DNA from: Paracoccaceae bacterium
Lineage (GTDB): Bacteria > Pseudomonadota > Alphaproteobacteria > Rhodobacterales > Rhodobacteraceae
Assembly: GCA_030148225.1 (NCBI GenBank)
Contig: JASBTX010000042.1
Location: forward strand, 1 to 64,000
Direction of reading: 5' to 3'
DNA length: 64,000 nucleotides
Within the stretch, counting starts at the first letter, position 1. The number at the start of each line of letters is the position of its first letter. This document shows positions 12,138-21,596 of the stretch, in pieces. The notes under the pieces are model-generated. The model searched no databases. It was not told where the DNA came from and saw only the letters and a program-made list of their open reading frames with translations. Both the position numbers and the translations under genes were made by a program.

Positions 12138-13109
12138 GCGCTGATTGCCGGCAATCAGCGCAACCATTTCGAACATGACCGCCGCAGCGACGCGGGCGGT
12201 GATCATGTTGGCGTGGTCGCGGGTCGGCATCAGGCAAACGACGTCGCCCCCGACAATGTTCATGCCCCGCACCGCGTTGATCAGCGCCATGGCCTCGTCG
12301 ATCTGAAACCCCTGTTCGCCGGGTTCCAGATTTGACACGCCCGGTGCCACCACCGGGTCAAGGCAATCCAGATCAAAGGTGATATAGACCGGTCGTCCCG
12401 CCAGAACCTCACGGATCCGCTCGATCGCCGCTTTCAGACCCATCTGGCGGTATTCCCGCATGGTGATGACATTATATCCGTAATCATAAGAGGGTTGCAG
12501 CCAGTCCAGCGTCCGCGGGTTTCCACGGATGCCGATCTGGACGGATGTCGCAGGATCAACCTGGCCCTGGTCGGCCAGATAGGCCCCCCAATGCGCCGCG
12601 GATTTCCGCGCGCCCAGAAAATGCGGAACCTTGGCGAAAACATCCGTATGCGCATCCAGATGCAGAAATGACACCGGTTCGCCACCGGTCAGGCTGCCGC
12701 ATCCCAGCGCCTGCACGATCCCGCCGGTCACCGAATGATCCCCGCCGATCGATACCGGGCGCGCTCCGGCAGCATCGACCTTACGGTAAAAGTCTGTAAT
12801 GCGCACGATCGAGGCCTCGTTATCATTGGCCTCGGGCAGGGCGACATCGCCCAGATCATGCACGCGCGCCACTTCCCACGGGTCGAACCCCATGCCCATA
12901 TGCACCCGCCGCGCCGTGGCCGAGACATTGCGCACCGCGCGCGGGCCCAGATGCTGGTCCTTTTCCGTGGTCCCGTTGCCGGCGGAATGCGGCACACCGA
13001 CCAGCGCGATATCGCAGTTGGACGGGTCCGGATCATGCGGACAACGAAAAAGCGTCGGAACCCCCCACCAATAGAGGTTTTCCATCATGCGTTCTTCGGG
13101 GGTGGCCAT
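12132..13109 (-). CDS. speB: Ureohydrolase (agmatinase/arginase family)
   Basis: A 325-residue binuclear-metal ureohydrolase that splits a guanidino compound into urea and an amine. Metal-site motifs are SIGGDHSV, HLDAHTDV and TFDLDCLDP. The family includes agmatinase, guanidinobutyrase and guanidine hydrolase, and the substrate cannot be fixed by reading alone; the N-terminal NLYWWGVPTLFRCP segment could discriminate in a tree. The ATG at 13109 is one base downstream of the rmuC stop, so the gene is the last of the mutL-rmuC-speB run. Its last codons lie within a perfect 24-bp palindrome (12138-12161), and the stop sits in the adjoining folded region. Confidence 0.85.
   Translation of the reverse strand: MATPEERMMENLYWWGVPTLFRCPHDPDPSNCDIALVGVPHSAGNGTTEKDQHLGPRAVRNVSATARRVHMGMGFDPWEVARVHDLGDVALPEANDNEASIVRITDFYRKVDAAGARPVSIGGDHSVTGGIVQALGCGSLTGGEPVSFLHLDAHTDVFAKVPHFLGARKSAAHWGAYLADQGQVDPATSVQIGIRGNPRTLDWLQPSYDYGYNVITMREYRQMGLKAAIERIREVLAGRPVYITFDLDCLDPVVAPGVSNLEPGEQGFQIDEAMALINAVRGMNIVGGDVVCLMPTRDHANMITARVAAAVMFEMVALIAGNQRG
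12138..12161. repeat. Perfect 24-bp palindrome in the speB 3' end
   Basis: GCGCTGATTGCC followed by its exact reverse complement GGCAATCAGCGC. It encodes the penultimate residues (ALIAGNQR) of the ureohydrolase and directly abuts the three-way palindrome at 12091-12137, giving about 70 bases of nearly continuous self-complementarity at a convergent gene junction. Confidence 0.8.
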
Positions 13110-13110
13110 G

Positions 13111-14286
13111 TCATTCGCCCTTGAGCTGGTTCAGCGGCACAACAGTGTCATCACCATCGCCCGCGATTTCCTCGAAATCGAAATTATCAAGCCGCCGCGC
13201 CCGTTTACCGGCCTTGTCGGCGCTGATCCGGATTTCGGCGATATCCTTGGCGGCCTGACCGAAATGCCGGTCGAGGTTGTCGACACGCTGGCCCAGCCGG
13301 TCGACATCCTTGTAAAGCTCTCCCAGTTCCCTGCGGATGGCCCCGGCCTGTTCGCGCATGCGTGCATCTTTCAGCACGGCGCGCATTGTGTTCAGCGTTG
13401 CCATGCAGGTGGTGGGCGACACGATCCAGACCCGCGCAGCAAAGCCTTCGCGCACAATCTCGGGATAACTGGCGTGCAGTTCGGCATAGATCGCCTCTGA
13501 CGGCAGGAACATCAGCGCGCCATCGGCGGTTTCGCCCTCGATGATGTATTTCTCGGCAATCGCCTTGATATGTGTCCGGACCGAGGATTTGAGGAGCCGC
13601 TCGGCCTCGATCACCTGCGCCTGATTTTCCGCCCGCCGCAACGCCTCATAGGCCTCGAGCGGGAACTTGCTGTCGATCACGATGGGGCCGGGCGGATTGG
13701 GCAGGTGGATAAGACAATCCGCCCGCCGCCCGTTCGACAGCGTGGCCTGAAGCCGGTAGCTGTCTGACGGCAGCGCTTTTTGCACGATGTCGTTCAGCTG
13801 AATTTCACCAAAGGCACCGCGCGTCTGCTTGTTGGACAGGATATCCTGCAGCGACAGCACATCGCCCGACAGTTTGGTGATATTTTCCTGGGCCTTGTCG
13901 ATGGTTTTCAGCCGCTGCTGCAACTCACCCAACGACTGCGCCGTGTTGCGGGCCGTATCCGTCAGCTTGGTATTCATCGCCTCGGTCACCGTCGACAGAC
14001 GCTGTTCCATCAACTGCATCATCTGTTTCTGTGTCATCGACTGGGCCTCGGCCACATGCGTCAGGCCGCCGGTCAGACGTTCTTGCCCTTCCCCCAGCTG
14101 CTGAACCCGCTGTCCCAATGCGTTCATGTGATGCGCAATCGGCGCAACCGCATTGGCCGACCGGGCGGCGGCACGAATAGAGAGGATCATCAAGACGATC
14201 AGCAACAGCGCCACCACCCCGCCGATGATAAGGCCCAGCGTCAGCGGATCGCCCGGATCGATCACGATATCGCCGATAGTGATCAT
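13111..14286 (-). CDS. rmuC: DNA recombination protein RmuC
   Basis: RmuC limits recombination at inverted repeats and has a PD-(D/E)XK-like nuclease core. This 391-residue protein has an N-terminal membrane anchor (LGLIIGGVVALLLIVLMILS), a coiled coil through about residue 140, and the conserved core with GAFGEIQLNDIV, ADCLIHLP, IVIDSKFPLEAY and DGALMFLPSEAIYAEL. The ATG at 14286 overlaps the mutL TGA by 4 bases (ATGA), supporting this start over an upstream one. speB begins one base after its stop. Confidence 0.93.
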   Translation of the reverse strand: MITIGDIVIDPGDPLTLGLIIGGVVALLLIVLMILSIRAAARSANAVAPIAHHMNALGQRVQQLGEGQERLTGGLTHVAEAQSMTQKQMMQLMEQRLSTVTEAMNTKLTDTARNTAQSLGELQQRLKTIDKAQENITKLSGDVLSLQDILSNKQTRGAFGEIQLNDIVQKALPSDSYRLQATLSNGRRADCLIHLPNPPGPIVIDSKFPLEAYEALRRAENQAQVIEAERLLKSSVRTHIKAIAEKYIIEGETADGALMFLPSEAIYAELHASYPEIVREGFAARVWIVSPTTCMATLNTMRAVLKDARMREQAGAIRRELGELYKDVDRLGQRVDNLDRHFGQAAKDIAEIRISADKAGKRARRLDNFDFEEIAGDGDDTVVPLNQLKGE

Positions 14287-16109
14287 GTGCGGCCGAACAG
14301 CCGTTCGATATCGGTGAGTTTCAGTTCGACATAGGTGGGGCGGCCATGGTTGCACTGGCCCGAATGGGGCGTTGCCTCCATCTCGCGCAAGAGCGCGTTC
14401 ATCTCTTCGGCCTGCATGCGCCGTCCTGATCGCACCGAGCCGTGACAGGCGATCCGGCTCAGCACTGCCTCGATCCCCGCCATGACGGTAGTAGTGGTGT
14501 TCTGATCCTTCAGCTCGTCCAGCACGTCGCGCACCATGTGTTCGGCGTTGACCTCACCCAATATGGCAGGGGTGGCGCGCACGGCCACGGCATCGCCGCC
14601 AAAGGGTTCGATCTCCAGCCCGCAACGCGCCAGTGTTTCCGCCGCTTCCAGGATCATGGCCGCGTCCGTCCCGGACAGGCTGACGATCTCGGGGATCAGA
14701 AGCGCCTGCGCCGCAACGCCTTTATCGGCCTGCTGGGCCTTGAGCCGTTCATAAACCAGCCGCTCATGCGCGGCGTGCTGATCGACGATGACCAGCCCAT
14801 CACGTGTCTGGGCGATGATATAGTTTTCATGCAGTTGCGCCCGGGCCGCACCAAGCGGTGCGTCCTGCGCCGGTGTTTGTGCGTCGGTTTCATCCGGCTC
14901 TACCCGGGCTGAAATATCGCCGAAATCCGTACCAAAACCTGCCGGAGTTTCCGAAAACCCGTTGCGGGCGGGGGGGCGGTCCATCTGATAGACACGCGTG
15001 GTGTCCATGGGCCTGATGGCCCCAAGTGCTGCGCGCGATACCGTGGATGATGACCGGTGGCCCGCCCCGGCAAGGGTATGACGGATGGCACTGACGATCA
15101 TGCCGCGCACCGAGGCCGGATCGCGAAACCTGACCTCGGATTTGGCCGGGTGCACATTCACATCCACAAGCTCAGGCGGGCAGTCGATATTGAGCATCAC
15201 CGCCGGATGCCGGTCACGGCTGAGAAAATCGGCATAGGCACCCCGGACCGCCCCGATCAGCAGCTTGTCCCGCACCGGGCGCCCGTTGACAAAGAGGTAT
15301 TGCGCCACCGCCGAACCGCGCGAATAGGTGGGCAGCGCGACAAGGCCGGTAACACCGAAATCGTCACGCCGGGCATCAATCGGCACCGCATTTTCGGTAA
15401 ACTCGGCACCCAGTATGCGCCGCAGCCGCCCGGTAAGTGCATCGAAAAAATCACCGGTTTCACGTGACAGTTTCAGGATGGTCCGTCCGGCCCCGCCATC
15501 GGTGATATCACGCAGGCTGAACCCGACAGCGGGTTCCGCCATGGCCAGACGCCTGACAACATCGCCGATGGCCTGCGCTTCGGCCCGGTCGCTGCGCAGA
15601 AACCTGAGGCGTGCGGGCGTCGTGTGGAAAAGATCCGTCAGTTCGACAATCGTACCGGCCGAGAGGGCGGCAGGCTCGACCCCGGACATGACCCCGTCAT
15701 GGACCCGAATGCGAAAGGCGCCGTCGCGGCCCGCCCCGCGCGATGTAAGCGACAGGCGGCCAACCGCACCGAGCGAGGCCAGCGCCTCACCACGGAAACC
15801 GAATGTGGTGATATTCAGAAGATCGCTGCCGTCGATCTTGGATGTAGCGTGACGCGAAAGCGCGAGCGGCAATTCTTCCGCCGGGATGCCTGCCCCGTTA
15901 TCGGCGACGCGAATGACGGATTTTCCCCCGGCGGCATAGGCGATATCGATCTGACTGGCCCCGGCATCGATGGCGTTTTCAATTAGTTCCTTGATCGCGG
16001 ATGCCGGACGCTCGACCACCTCACCGGCGGCGATGCGATTGATCGCGGCGTCGTCAAGCTGACGGATTTCGCGCCTTGGCAGGTCTATCTTGGGGGAGGC
16101 ATCGGGCAT
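14283..16109 (-). CDS. mutL: DNA mismatch repair protein MutL (endonuclease type)
   Basis: Coordinates mismatch repair between MutS and excision. The N-terminal GHKL ATPase domain shows ELIENAIDAGA, DNGAGIP and TFGFRGEALASL. The C-terminal domain has the metal-dependent nicking motif DQHAAHERLVYE (about residue 440), which fits DQHA-x2-E-x4-E, together with ACHGSVR and NHGRP. This is the MutH-independent form expected in alphaproteobacteria. It has 608 residues and overlaps rmuC by 4 bases. The inactive M16 subunit gene ends 43 bases upstream of its start. Confidence 0.96.
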   Translation of the reverse strand: MPDASPKIDLPRREIRQLDDAAINRIAAGEVVERPASAIKELIENAIDAGASQIDIAYAAGGKSVIRVADNGAGIPAEELPLALSRHATSKIDGSDLLNITTFGFRGEALASLGAVGRLSLTSRGAGRDGAFRIRVHDGVMSGVEPAALSAGTIVELTDLFHTTPARLRFLRSDRAEAQAIGDVVRRLAMAEPAVGFSLRDITDGGAGRTILKLSRETGDFFDALTGRLRRILGAEFTENAVPIDARRDDFGVTGLVALPTYSRGSAVAQYLFVNGRPVRDKLLIGAVRGAYADFLSRDRHPAVMLNIDCPPELVDVNVHPAKSEVRFRDPASVRGMIVSAIRHTLAGAGHRSSSTVSRAALGAIRPMDTTRVYQMDRPPARNGFSETPAGFGTDFGDISARVEPDETDAQTPAQDAPLGAARAQLHENYIIAQTRDGLVIVDQHAAHERLVYERLKAQQADKGVAAQALLIPEIVSLSGTDAAMILEAAETLARCGLEIEPFGGDAVAVRATPAILGEVNAEHMVRDVLDELKDQNTTTTVMAGIEAVLSRIACHGSVRSGRRMQAEEMNALLREMEATPHSGQCNHGRPTYVELKLTDIERLFGRT

Positions 16110-16152
16110 ACCACACGATCTAGCATACCCGACGCCGATTCGACCAGCGGGA

Positions 16153-17460
16153 TCAGTTGGTGTCAGTCAGGCCCTCGGGCTGGCCAACAACCACGAAACG
16201 CAGGTTTTCGGGCTGCAGCAACCGTTTGGCGACGCGCCGGATATCGGCATTTGTCACGGCCTCGATCTGCGCGTTGCGGGTGTTGATGTATTCTACACCA
16301 AGCCCGATCATCTGCATCCCGGCAAGGATGCCTGCGATACGGCTGTTGCCGTCAAACCGCAACGGATAGGCCCCCGTCAGATAGGTCTTGGCGCGGGTGA
16401 GTTCCTCTTCGCTGACGCCTTCCTCGGCGGCCTTTTTCCATTCCTGCCGTGTGACCTCGATCGCCTCGGCAATACGGTCATTCGCGGAGGCGACCTGACC
16501 CAGATACAATTCGCCCAGGTCCTTGGGTACCAGATAGGTGCCGATACCATAGGTCAGGCCGCGCTTTTCCCGGACCTCGTTCATCAGCCGCGATTCGAAA
16601 CCGGCACCGCCCAGGATGTGGTTGAGGATATAGGCCGGAAAGAAATCGGGATCCTGACGGGTAATGCCGGCCTGGCCGAACACGGCGACAGATTGAGGGG
16701 TTTCGAAGGGGACGATGGTCACACCACCCTCAAGCGCATATTCGGCGCGCTCGGGGAATGCTGCCCCCGTTTCCGGAAGATCGCCCAAAAGCTGATCCAT
16801 CAACAGCCCGAAATCCTCGGCTGAAATATCGCCGCTGGCCCCGACAAACAGCCGGTCACGTGCCAGCGTGGCGCGGTGGGCGGCAAAAATATCCTCTTGC
16901 GTCAGTGCAGTTACGGTTTCGACTGTGCCATCGCGGGCGGAACCATAAGGGTGATCGCCAAAGGCGAGGCTGCTGAACCTGCGCGATGCGATGGTTTCGG
17001 GGTCTTTCAGATCAGACTGAATACCCGAGATGACCTGCCCGCGCACCCGGTCAATCGCATCCTGCGGAAATGATGGCTCGGTGATGGCGCGGCGCAGCAG
17101 ATCGACGGCCTGATCCCTGTTTTCGGTCAGCATGCGCGCGGTGATGGTGACACTGTCATCACCAACCTCAAACCCGTAATGCGCGGCCAGCCCCTCGGCG
17201 GCTTCGGCAAAGCCGCGCGCATCCAGATCGCCCGTCCCTTCCTCGAGAAGCGCACTCATCAGATTGATGGCGCCACGTTTGCCCGGAGCATCGAGCGAGG
17301 CACCGCCCTGAAACCGGATATCAAGCGCAACAAAGGGGATCGAGCGGTCTTCGACCAGCCAGCCCTTGATGCCGCCGGGCGATGTCACCTCTTGGATTTC
17401 CACCGCCCAAAGCGGTGACGCAAAGAGGCAGGCAATCAGGGAAATTACAAAATGTCTCAT
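16153..17460 (-). CDS. M16 (pitrilysin) family protein, inactive subunit
   Basis: A 435-residue exported protein with an M16 fold. Signal peptide: MRHFVISLIACLFASPLWA. The zinc-binding HXXEH is absent: the aligned position reads NLMSALLEEG. The substrate-side Arg/Tyr motif is kept in NEVREKRGLTYGIG. This division matches known two-chain M16 proteases in which one chain supplies zinc and the other the R/Y pair. Its start overlaps the stop of the upstream active subunit by 4 bases, so the two are probably made in equal amounts as a periplasmic heterodimer. Confidence 0.88.
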   Translation of the reverse strand: MRHFVISLIACLFASPLWAVEIQEVTSPGGIKGWLVEDRSIPFVALDIRFQGGASLDAPGKRGAINLMSALLEEGTGDLDARGFAEAAEGLAAHYGFEVGDDSVTITARMLTENRDQAVDLLRRAITEPSFPQDAIDRVRGQVISGIQSDLKDPETIASRRFSSLAFGDHPYGSARDGTVETVTALTQEDIFAAHRATLARDRLFVGASGDISAEDFGLLMDQLLGDLPETGAAFPERAEYALEGGVTIVPFETPQSVAVFGQAGITRQDPDFFPAYILNHILGGAGFESRLMNEVREKRGLTYGIGTYLVPKDLGELYLGQVASANDRIAEAIEVTRQEWKKAAEEGVSEEELTRAKTYLTGAYPLRFDGNSRIAGILAGMQMIGLGVEYINTRNAQIEAVTNADIRRVAKRLLQPENLRFVVVGQPEGLTDTN

Positions 17461-18797
17461 TGTGTTTCCTCGTCTGATACGGGCTGCATCAGCCAGCCGG
17501 TTACCGCACGTTTCCTGTCAAAAATCTCGCGCCCGGCGGCGACGACATCCTCGGCCGTGACGGCCGACAGGATATCGGGCCATGCCTGAACATCCTCTAC
17601 GGTCAGTCCCTGGGTCAAAGCCGCGCCATAGGTGCGGGCCAGGCTTTGGACGCTGTCCCGCTGATAAATCTCGGATGCCTTGATCTGTTGTTTGATCCGG
17701 GCAAGCTGCGCGGGGTCAGGGCCTTCGTCCAGGAAATCCTGAACAGCGCCGTCCAGCGCCGCCTCGGCCTCGGCCAGCGACACGCCCGGTACGGGAACAA
17801 TCACCAGCCCGAAGGTCGTGTCATCCAGCGAAGAGCCCGAATAGAAGGCCGATGTATGCACGGCCAGCTGTTCGTCGAATTGCAACTTGCGGCCCAGATA
17901 TGACGTGTTGCTGCTGCCGCCCAGCACTTCGGCCAGAATAACCAGCGCCGCCGCCTTTTCCTGAGCGCCGCTGTCGCGCTCCGGGGCGAGGTAGCTGCGA
18001 ATGACATAGGGTTGTGCGACGCGCGGATCGGCATAGGTCAGCCTGCGTTCGGCCAGTTGCGGCGGTTCGCTGGGGCGCAGACGTTCGGGCAGGTCTGGAT
18101 TGGCCGGGATGGCGCCGTAGATCTCATTTGCCATGCGCTCGACCTCGGCGGGGTCGACATCGCCGGCCACGACAAGCACCGCGTTATTGGGTGCGTAATA
18201 GGTATCGTAAAATGACAGGGCATCCGAAAGGCCAAGCGCGGCGATTTCATGCTTCCACCCGACGATCGGACCGCCATAAGGATGGTTGAGATAAAGCGCC
18301 GCGTTGCGTTGTTCACTGAAAAGAGCGCCGGGCGAATTCTCGGTCCGCTGATTGCGCTCTTCGATCACCACGTCACGCTCGGTTACGACATCGGCCTCGG
18401 TCAGGCGCAGGTTGCGCATGCGGTCGGCCTCCATCTGCATCATCAGGCCCAGCCGATCTGACGCGACACGCTGGACGTAACCGGTATAATCCTGAGCGGT
18501 GAAGCCGTTGTCACTGCCGCCATTGGCGGCCACGATCTTGGAAAACTCTCCGGCCTCCAGGTTATCCGTCGCCTTGAACATCAGGTGTTCCAGCAGATGC
18601 GCGATCCCGGATTTCCCCGGGGGTTCGTCGGCTGCGCCCGTCTTGTACCAGACCATCTGAACCGCCACCGGCGCGCGGTGATCTTCGATCACGACGCCCT
18701 GCATACCGTTATCAAGTGTGAAGGTCGTCACGTTTTCGGCGGCATGGGCCGCGGTCGCGAACAGGACGGAAAAAAAGGATAGAAAAAACCTGCGCAT
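17457..18797 (-). CDS. M16 (pitrilysin) family zinc protease, active subunit
   Basis: A 446-residue periplasmic zinc peptidase. A signal peptide (MRRFFLSFFSVLFATAAHA) precedes the HXXEH motif HLLEH within GKSGIAHLLEHLMFKAT, and the downstream zinc-ligand Glu lies in the ERDVVIEERNQR region. The ATG at 18797 has an AGAGGTG Shine-Dalgarno and starts the signal peptide cleanly. It is translationally coupled to the inactive partner by an ATGA overlap. The natural substrate is unknown; related pairs degrade peptides. Confidence 0.9.
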   Translation of the reverse strand: MRRFFLSFFSVLFATAAHAAENVTTFTLDNGMQGVVIEDHRAPVAVQMVWYKTGAADEPPGKSGIAHLLEHLMFKATDNLEAGEFSKIVAANGGSDNGFTAQDYTGYVQRVASDRLGLMMQMEADRMRNLRLTEADVVTERDVVIEERNQRTENSPGALFSEQRNAALYLNHPYGGPIVGWKHEIAALGLSDALSFYDTYYAPNNAVLVVAGDVDPAEVERMANEIYGAIPANPDLPERLRPSEPPQLAERRLTYADPRVAQPYVIRSYLAPERDSGAQEKAAALVILAEVLGGSSNTSYLGRKLQFDEQLAVHTSAFYSGSSLDDTTFGLVIVPVPGVSLAEAEAALDGAVQDFLDEGPDPAQLARIKQQIKASEIYQRDSVQSLARTYGAALTQGLTVEDVQAWPDILSAVTAEDVVAAGREIFDRKRAVTGWLMQPVSDEETQ

Positions 18798-18882
18798 CGG
18801 GCACCTCTGAATGGGTTGATACGGGATGAGATACACCCGCCACACATGGGATCAAGAGTGCTTACGCCCTCGTGATGAAATG

Positions 18883-19419
18883 TCAGTTTCCGGCGGTTTC
18901 CGGCGGTGCCGACACGGTTTTCACACCCGCCTGACGAAAGCGGCGCAATTCGGCGTGCTGATCCAGCGATTGCTTGCGGTAAGCCTTGAAATAGGTGTTC
19001 ACGTTGAACGCCCGTTCCAGCACACGGCCATTGTTGCGGCGGCGGAATTCAAGATCCTCGGCAGCCAGCTGCCCGCGGATATTTTCAGCGACACCATAGC
19101 GCGATGCATAGGTGTAGACATTCGGATCGGCCTTCGCGACCGTCGACGCGTTCAGCCGGTTGGGATTTCCGCCCAGCGCCGCGACGGCGTCTTTCTTGGG
19201 TGTCGGATCAACCCGGTTGCTTGCCCCCGGTGTTGGTTCGGGCAGGGCGGCGTAATCCTTGGGCTGTTCAATCGGCTTGTTGGGCAGGATGGCAAACTCG
19301 TCCGGCGTGGTCGAAGAGGTCTGGGCATTCATCAGGATCGGCTGCCTGTTACTGGCGCATGCGGAAACAAAGACTGCAGCGCCAAGCAATAGCAGGAGTG
19401 TAACCGGTGTTCTGATCAT
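18883..19419 (-). CDS. DUF3035 lipoprotein
   Basis: A 178-residue predicted lipoprotein of a family common in Rhodobacterales. The signal ends in a lipobox, VSAC, so Cys21 is the likely lipid attachment site. The middle carries a Pro-rich stretch (PNKPIEQPKDYAALPEPTPG) and the end is basic, with FNVNTYFKAYRKQSLD. The ATG at 19419 has AAAGGG upstream. It lies directly downstream of lspA, which encodes the peptidase that matures lipoproteins. The last codons contain a 10-bp tandem duplication (18886-18905). Function unknown. Confidence 0.8.
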   Translation of the reverse strand: MIRTPVTLLLLLGAAVFVSACASNRQPILMNAQTSSTTPDEFAILPNKPIEQPKDYAALPEPTPGASNRVDPTPKKDAVAALGGNPNRLNASTVAKADPNVYTYASRYGVAENIRGQLAAEDLEFRRRNNGRVLERAFNVNTYFKAYRKQSLDQHAELRRFRQAGVKTVSAPPETAGN

Positions 19420-19450
19420 TCCGACCCTTTCCCTTGTGCCAGACATATCC

Positions 19451-19921
19451 CTATTCCCACGCTTTGTCCGGCGAAAACACAACCAGACCGATGGCCCCTG
19501 CAAAGATAAATATATCAGCAACGTTGAAGGTGAAAGGGTTGTTGATCCCGCAGCAGGACATATTGAGGTAATCGGCGACGGCACCGTATAGCAGACGGTC
19601 CAGCGCATTGCCCAGCGCGCCGCCGATCAGGATACCGGCGGATATGTATTCGCTCGGCCAGCGAAACGAGCGAAAGGCCCATATCGCAATGGCAACCGAA
19701 ATGATCACCGACAGTACGATCAGAAACCAGCGCGCCGCGTCGGGCTGACCGCTGAACAGGCCGAAGTTGATTCCGGTATTCCACCCCATCCGAAAGGTCA
19801 GGAATGGCGGCCAGACATCGATGCGCCCGCTTTCGATCAGGCCAAGCCCGAAAACGACATAGTATTTGACCCCCTGCGAAAGGGCGAAAGCCAGCACCGC
19901 GGATAGGCCCAGAATCCACAT
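19451..19921 (-). CDS. lspA: Lipoprotein signal peptidase (signal peptidase II)
   Basis: Inner-membrane aspartyl protease that removes the signal peptide of prolipoproteins. It has 156 residues and four hydrophobic segments. The catalytic pair is Asp108 in GNALDRL and Asp136 in FNVADIF, and [11 protein letters not shown] matches the family's NxGxxF region. The ATG at 19921 lies one base after the purH stop, so the two are coupled. The lipoprotein gene that follows is a likely client. Confidence 0.95.
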   Translation of the reverse strand: MWILGLSAVLAFALSQGVKYYVVFGLGLIESGRIDVWPPFLTFRMGWNTGINFGLFSGQPDAARWFLIVLSVIISVAIAIWAFRSFRWPSEYISAGILIGGALGNALDRLLYGAVADYLNMSCCGINNPFTFNVADIFIFAGAIGLVVFSPDKAWE

Positions 19922-19922
19922 A

Positions 19923-21512
19923 TCAGTGCCTGAAATGCCGCATGCCGGTAAATACCATGGCAAGGCCGGTCTCGTCGGCGGCGGCGATCACCTCGTCGTC
20001 GCGCATCGACCCGCCGGGCTGGATCACGGCGCTGGCACCGGCTGATGAAGCCTCCAGCAGACCGTCGGCAAAGGGGAAAAACGCATCCGAAGCAACGGCC
20101 GAACCTTTGGTCAGTGGGTTCGGCAGACCCAGCGTTTCGGCCATGCGTTCGGCCTTTTTCGCGGCGATCAGCGCCGAGTCTACCCGGCTCATTTGGCCGG
20201 CCCCGACCCCGACAGTGGCCAGATCCCTGACATAGACGATGGCATTTGATTTGACATGTTTGGCAACCTTCCACGCAAAAAGGAGATCGGCAAGCTCTCG
20301 CGCATCAGGGGCGCGTTTTGTCACGATTTTCAGATCATCGGCAACGATACGGCCCACATCCTTGTCCTGAAACAGATAGCCACCCGACACCTGACGAATC
20401 GTTGCTGCGGGTTTTGTCGGATCGGCCAGATCCTCGGTCAGCAGCAGGCGCAGGTTCTTTTTCGCGGCAAAGATGTCGCGCGCGGCCTGATCCGCGCCCG
20501 GCGCGATCACGACCTCGGTGAATATCCCGGCGATTTCGGCCGCGGTATCACCGTCCAGAGGCTGGTTCAGCGCGACGATACCGCCAAAGGCGCTTGTCCG
20601 GTCGCAATCGAAGGCATTGGCATAGGCCTCTTTCAGCGTTGCGCCGCGCGCCACGCCCGATGGGTTGGCATGTTTGATGATGGCGCAGGCCGGACCTTCG
20701 GCAGGGTCGAACTCGCTGATCAGTTCAAAGGCTGCATCGGTATCGTTGATATTGTTGTAAGACAGCGCCTTGCCCTGTATCTGGCGGGCCGTTGCCACGC
20801 CGGGGCGGTCAGAACCGTCGCTGTAAAAAGCCGCATTCTGGTGCGGGTTTTCACCGTAGCGCAGCGTTTCGACATGCCTGGCGGCGATGGTTTTGCGCCG
20901 CGGCGCTGCGTCACCCGCCTGATCGGCCATCCAGCCCGAGACCGCCGCGTCATAGGCCGCCGTGCGGGCATAGGCCGTCATGGCCATCTGGCGGCGAAAT
21001 TCCAGCGAGGTTGTTCCGTCGTTTGTCCGTAGCTCGGAAAGAAGGGCAGGATAGTCGCTGGCATCGACCACGACATTGACAAAACCGTGGTTCTTGGCCG
21101 CCGCACGGATCATGGCGGGGCCGCCGATATCGATATTTTCGATGCAGGTGGCCGGGTCGGCGCCGCTCTGGACGGTCGCTTCGAAAGGGTAAAGGTTGAC
21201 GATCAGCAGATCGATGGCGCTGATATCATGCGCGGCCATTGCCCGAAGGTGATCGGGATCGTCGCGCAGCGCCAGCAGACCGCCATGCACGCCGGGATGC
21301 AGCGTCTTGACCCGGCCATCCATCATTTCCGGAAACCCCGTCAGCTCGGACACGTCGCGCACCGGCAAACCGGCATCCCGGATCGCACGGGCCGTACCGC
21401 CTGTCGAGATCAGATCGACGTTCATGGCAGCAAGTTCCGTTGCCAGTTCGATAAGGCCGGTTTTATCGGAAACGGACAGAAGCGCGCGTTTGACGGGCAC
21501 GAGATCAGTCAT
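19923..21512 (-). CDS. purH: Bifunctional AICAR transformylase / IMP cyclohydrolase
   Basis: Catalyses the last two steps of IMP synthesis, using 10-formyl-THF. It has 529 residues. The N-terminal IMP cyclohydrolase (MGS-like) domain shows [19 protein letters not shown] and TLHPGVHGG. The C-terminal transformylase domain shows [20 protein letters not shown] and the closing FPFADG and [10 protein letters not shown]. The ATG at 21512 fits the family start; an upstream 12-residue extension has no support. Confidence 0.96.
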   Translation of the reverse strand: MTDLVPVKRALLSVSDKTGLIELATELAAMNVDLISTGGTARAIRDAGLPVRDVSELTGFPEMMDGRVKTLHPGVHGGLLALRDDPDHLRAMAAHDISAIDLLIVNLYPFEATVQSGADPATCIENIDIGGPAMIRAAAKNHGFVNVVVDASDYPALLSELRTNDGTTSLEFRRQMAMTAYARTAAYDAAVSGWMADQAGDAAPRRKTIAARHVETLRYGENPHQNAAFYSDGSDRPGVATARQIQGKALSYNNINDTDAAFELISEFDPAEGPACAIIKHANPSGVARGATLKEAYANAFDCDRTSAFGGIVALNQPLDGDTAAEIAGIFTEVVIAPGADQAARDIFAAKKNLRLLLTEDLADPTKPAATIRQVSGGYLFQDKDVGRIVADDLKIVTKRAPDARELADLLFAWKVAKHVKSNAIVYVRDLATVGVGAGQMSRVDSALIAAKKAERMAETLGLPNPLTKGSAVASDAFFPFADGLLEASSAGASAVIQPGGSMRDDEVIAAADETGLAMVFTGMRHFRH

Positions 21513-21596
21513 TTTCTGGGGTCCTGATTTGTGGATTTGCGCATCCAATACGGGTGGGCGGGAACAGGCGCAACCGGACAGCCTGACGCGATACGG

